Shown here: positions 61,505-64,000 of the stretch, in pieces
How the letters are laid out: each line of letters opens with the position of its first letter
How positions within the stretch are numbered: the first letter of the stretch is position 1
From: Globisporangium splendens
Taxonomy: Eukaryota; Oomycota; Peronosporomycetes; Pythiales; Pythiaceae
Direction: 5' to 3'
NCBI GenBank assembly: GCA_006386115.1
Contig: VFIW01000003.1
Location: forward strand, 744,001 to 808,000
DNA: 64,000 nt
The notes under the pieces: generated by a model
Told to the model about the DNA's origin: nothing
The model's database searches: none
What the model saw: only the letters and a program-made list of their open reading frames with translations
Made by a program: the position numbers and the translations under genes

Positions 61505-64000
61505 ATGGCGGAGTACGGCGCGTCGCGCAGCAGCTACAGCACTAGTACCAGCAGCGCAAGCACTGGCACCAGTGGCTCACGGCTCCTGTCGCCCGTGTCC
61601 AAGTACAACAAGCTGCGCGAAACGGAGCGCCTCGCGCAGCTGGAGCGGCTCAAGTCCGTGCGCGTGGACAAGAGCGCACCGTCGAAGCGCAAGGCCGACG
61701 AGGCAGTTGGCGAATCAGCAGCTGATGCAGCAGACAGTGAGAACACGGCCCAAGTGTCGTTTGCGGCGGCGTCCGTTGTGGTGTCGACTGCTGCGGTGTC
61801 AGGTAAGAAGAAGCAGCGGCGGTCACTGGGACGAACCAGTTTAGACAGCAACGATGGCGAGCGTGTGACGGGCATTCTGAAGAAGAGCGAGGGAGCATGT
61901 GCCGACACGCGGAGGCATCGGGCCACAACGAGTGGTGCACGTACAGACAGGTACTTGACCTATGACTCGGTGAAGGAAATGCTTGCGACGTCGTCGTCAG
62001 CGAGTCTCGCTCCATCACGAGGCGTGCAATTCCAGGGAAAGGAAAGCGACGGCAGGGCGATTGAGATGTTTAGTCGTGCAGTGGTGCGTGACGCTTTTCT
62101 TCTATGTGGTGGTGCGAGTGAAATACTGATCTTGGCGGCTTCATTTTGCAGGATTCGTCGTTTGAGCGCACGATGCCGTCGTATCATAGCACGGCGGCAA
62201 AGAAGCCGCGCTTGAAGCACTTTGACAGTCTTGCGGTCACGAAAAACAAGTTTGCGAGAGAGCGCGAGGACGAAGAAGACGGCGTGGGCGACTGTGGTAA
62301 ACTGCTGCCGAAGCGATCGGCGCGTCTTGTCACGTCGGTGAAAGACGAAGACGTCGTGGACTTGGAGCATGTCGAGGACGTGTCAAAGCTCGAGACTGTG
62401 GAAGGTGACGAGATTTTGCAGGCGCTGATGAACACGAGTACCCCTCGCAAGGACCGGAAATTCGCGATGGAGAGCTCTCGAACAGCGAGCGACGAACGGG
62501 ACCGAGCGTTCCTGCGGCGTCGTCGCTTGGCGCTGCAAAAGTACTCTGCTGTGCCTGATGAAAAAGAACAGGAGAACGACAAGTGGCAGTACAGGGAATC
62601 CGCCACGGGCACGATTGTCATTGAGCGCAAGAAGAACGCGACAAAGAAGACTGCTGCTGTGATGGAGCAGGACGGTCCAGAACAGGAGCTTGCTGCTGCT
62701 TCACCTGAGACTGCTGCTAAACCAGTGGCAACACCACCATCAATCGAAGAAGAAAGCGACGATGGTGATAAGGAGAGCACAGAAAGCAAGATTGCCCGCC
62801 TCAGTCAAGCGAAAGACGTCGGCTGGAGACATTACGTCTTGTGGGTACTGGCTGGCTCCATCATGTTGTGCACGCTAGTGATTGCATTCCCGTCATTCAA
62901 GGTCCTATTCCAGCCGGTGGTTCCCTTTTGCGACAGCAATCACGAGGAAAGCTACTCAATCGTGAGTCTCCAGGACTTTGATTACACGAAAGCACTGCAA
63001 CCTTACAGTGGAGACGCCACGACTGGCTCCTGTCGTGCGTGTCCTCTCTTTGGGAATTGTAGTAGTGGCGGGCTGCAATCCTGTGTCCCGCCGTACGAGC
63101 TCTCGAATGGCGTGTGCGTTGAAAGCACGGAGGTGCGACAAGATTTGCACCACCTGGCGAGCCTCATCCAGCACTTTATCATCACGAAAGCAGCCGAAGA
63201 TATTTGGAATACGACACTCTGGGGGTCACTATTTGGCGGCGAGCACGGAGTGAGTCAGGACGCCTTTACGGCGCCGATCAAGGTATTCTTGTCGGACATC
63301 CAGGACCTGCTCGCGGACACGATCGCATACGGCAAGGCCGTGACCAGTTTGCCTCGTCAGTACGTTTTGAATCGGGCGATGGACTTGGCGCTTCGGGACC
63401 TGAAAGACATCTTTGTCGGCGAGAAGGACCAGATCCTCGTGGGTCGAAGCATCCTACCGTGGTCGTACCAGGCCAGGCACCAGTTGTACGCGAACGCCCG
63501 ACTGATTTTGTTCGTGATCGTGCTCACTGCGCTGCTTGGTCTTGCGTATCGCAATATGATGGTGAATCGTACGGAGCGCGGGCTCATTGATCGATTGGTG
63601 AAGGAAGTGCGCTTTGCGCTGCTCAAGCGAACGGCGCACTCGGACAAAGCGTATCCTGCCGACCACCTGCGCGACGACTTGTTTGACATTCTGCCGAACA
63701 TCTCGCCGCGGGATCGCAAATGGCTGCGGGAGTCCGTGTGGCCACGCGTCGCTGCGCTCGTGGAAGAAGATTCGCGCGTGCGATCGCGAACGACCGCGTA
63801 CGTTGCTGTGTGTGGCATGATACGTGACTGCTTGAGACTAACTTTGGGTGAGGTTGTTTTCTTTATTTTATAGCATCTCGGGAAACAAAATGGTGGTCTG
63901 GGAATGGATTTCAGCCGCGCCAACGAACGCCAGCACGCTGCAAGGTGCCAAGCAAGCGCTGCTCTCGAAACCCACGGTGCGCCGAAAGAAAGGGAGTCGA
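61505..64000 (+). CDS. Man1/Src1-type inner nuclear membrane protein (partial)
   Basis: Exons 61505-62083, 62152-63797 and 63874 to beyond the window edge; 784 residues visible. N-terminal 420 residues are nucleoplasmic, basic and Ser-rich; no clear LEM or HeH domain was identified. TM1 is YVLWVLAGSIMLCTLVIAF (about 421-440). The luminal Man1-Src1 domain has the Cys pattern SCRACPLFGNCSSGG, CVPPYELSNGVCV. TM2 is LILFVIVLTALLGLAY (about 645-662). A winged-helix-like C-terminal domain ends in EEDSRVRSRTTA spliced to ISGNKMVVWEWI, matching the family's SRVR...VWRW element; this decides the intron 63798-63873 over the longer open frame. These proteins tether chromatin to the inner nuclear envelope. 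The 3' end is outside the window. Confidence 0.85.

Noticed and set aside
63798..63873. Continuation of the Man1-like frame to the stop at 63873
   Set aside because: The family-specific SRVR...VWEW element is restored only if 63798-63873 is spliced out, with consensus GTACGT and TATAG ends.
1..64000. Search for CRISPR arrays, prophage, insertion sequences, bacterial operons, RXLR or CRN effectors
   Set aside because: Nothing seen. The DNA has spliced genes and eukaryotic promoters; no signal peptide followed by RXLR or LFLAK motif was found, and no transposase or reverse transcriptase motif.

Overview
The window is eukaryotic nuclear DNA and almost certainly comes from an oomycete (Phytophthora/Pythium-like water moulds). 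The evidence is: compact genes on both strands; short GT-AG introns, mostly about 50-190 nt; GC-rich codon use; and, upstream of nearly every oxidoreductase gene, a copy of the oomycete-type core promoter (initiator plus flanking element, close to GCTCATTYYNCAWTTT). There is no operon structure, CRISPR array, rRNA or convincing tRNA. Gene models were built by hand by matching reading frame, splice consensus and protein-family continuity; exon coordinates are given in each entry.

Layout. 0-9.2 kb: a predicted N-myristoylated protein of unknown function, then a head-to-head pair of IQ-motif genes, one of them a large IQ-ankyrin protein. 9.6-16.1 kb: three zinc-free MDR oxidoreductases (quinone-oxidoreductase/enone-reductase type), two of which are the arms of a 1.35-kb inverted repeat. 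16.9-23.9 kb: a small hypothetical gene, a predicted myristoylated SCP2-like protein, and a divergent WAPL-like cohesin-release factor. 24.1-29.9 kb: a DGAT2 acyltransferase and two uncharacterised multi-exon genes. 30.0-34.5 kb: membralin and a gp78/HRD1-type RING-CUE ubiquitin ligase, divergently arranged (both ER-associated degradation functions). 34.7-37.8 kb: two more DGAT2 genes. 38.1-52.4 kb: five more intact MDR oxidoreductases plus three relics of the same family and a probable 229-residue ORF. 54.3-64.0 kb: a type II membrane GH16 glucanase-like protein, an RCC1-repeat protein with a UBR-like zinc region, a secreted tandem trypsin-like protein whose first domain is a pseudoprotease, and a Man1/Src1-type inner nuclear membrane protein that runs off the right edge.

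The most dynamic part is the MDR family: eight intact genes and three relics in two blocks about 22 kb apart. It shows an inverted duplication, a direct duplication whose identity stops exactly at the start codon, and mosaic genes, all of which point to recent duplication and gene conversion. The DGAT2 trio lies between and beside the MDR blocks. The ERAD pair shares a 302-bp intergenic region. No RXLR or CRN effector gene, transposase or reverse transcriptase was recognised.
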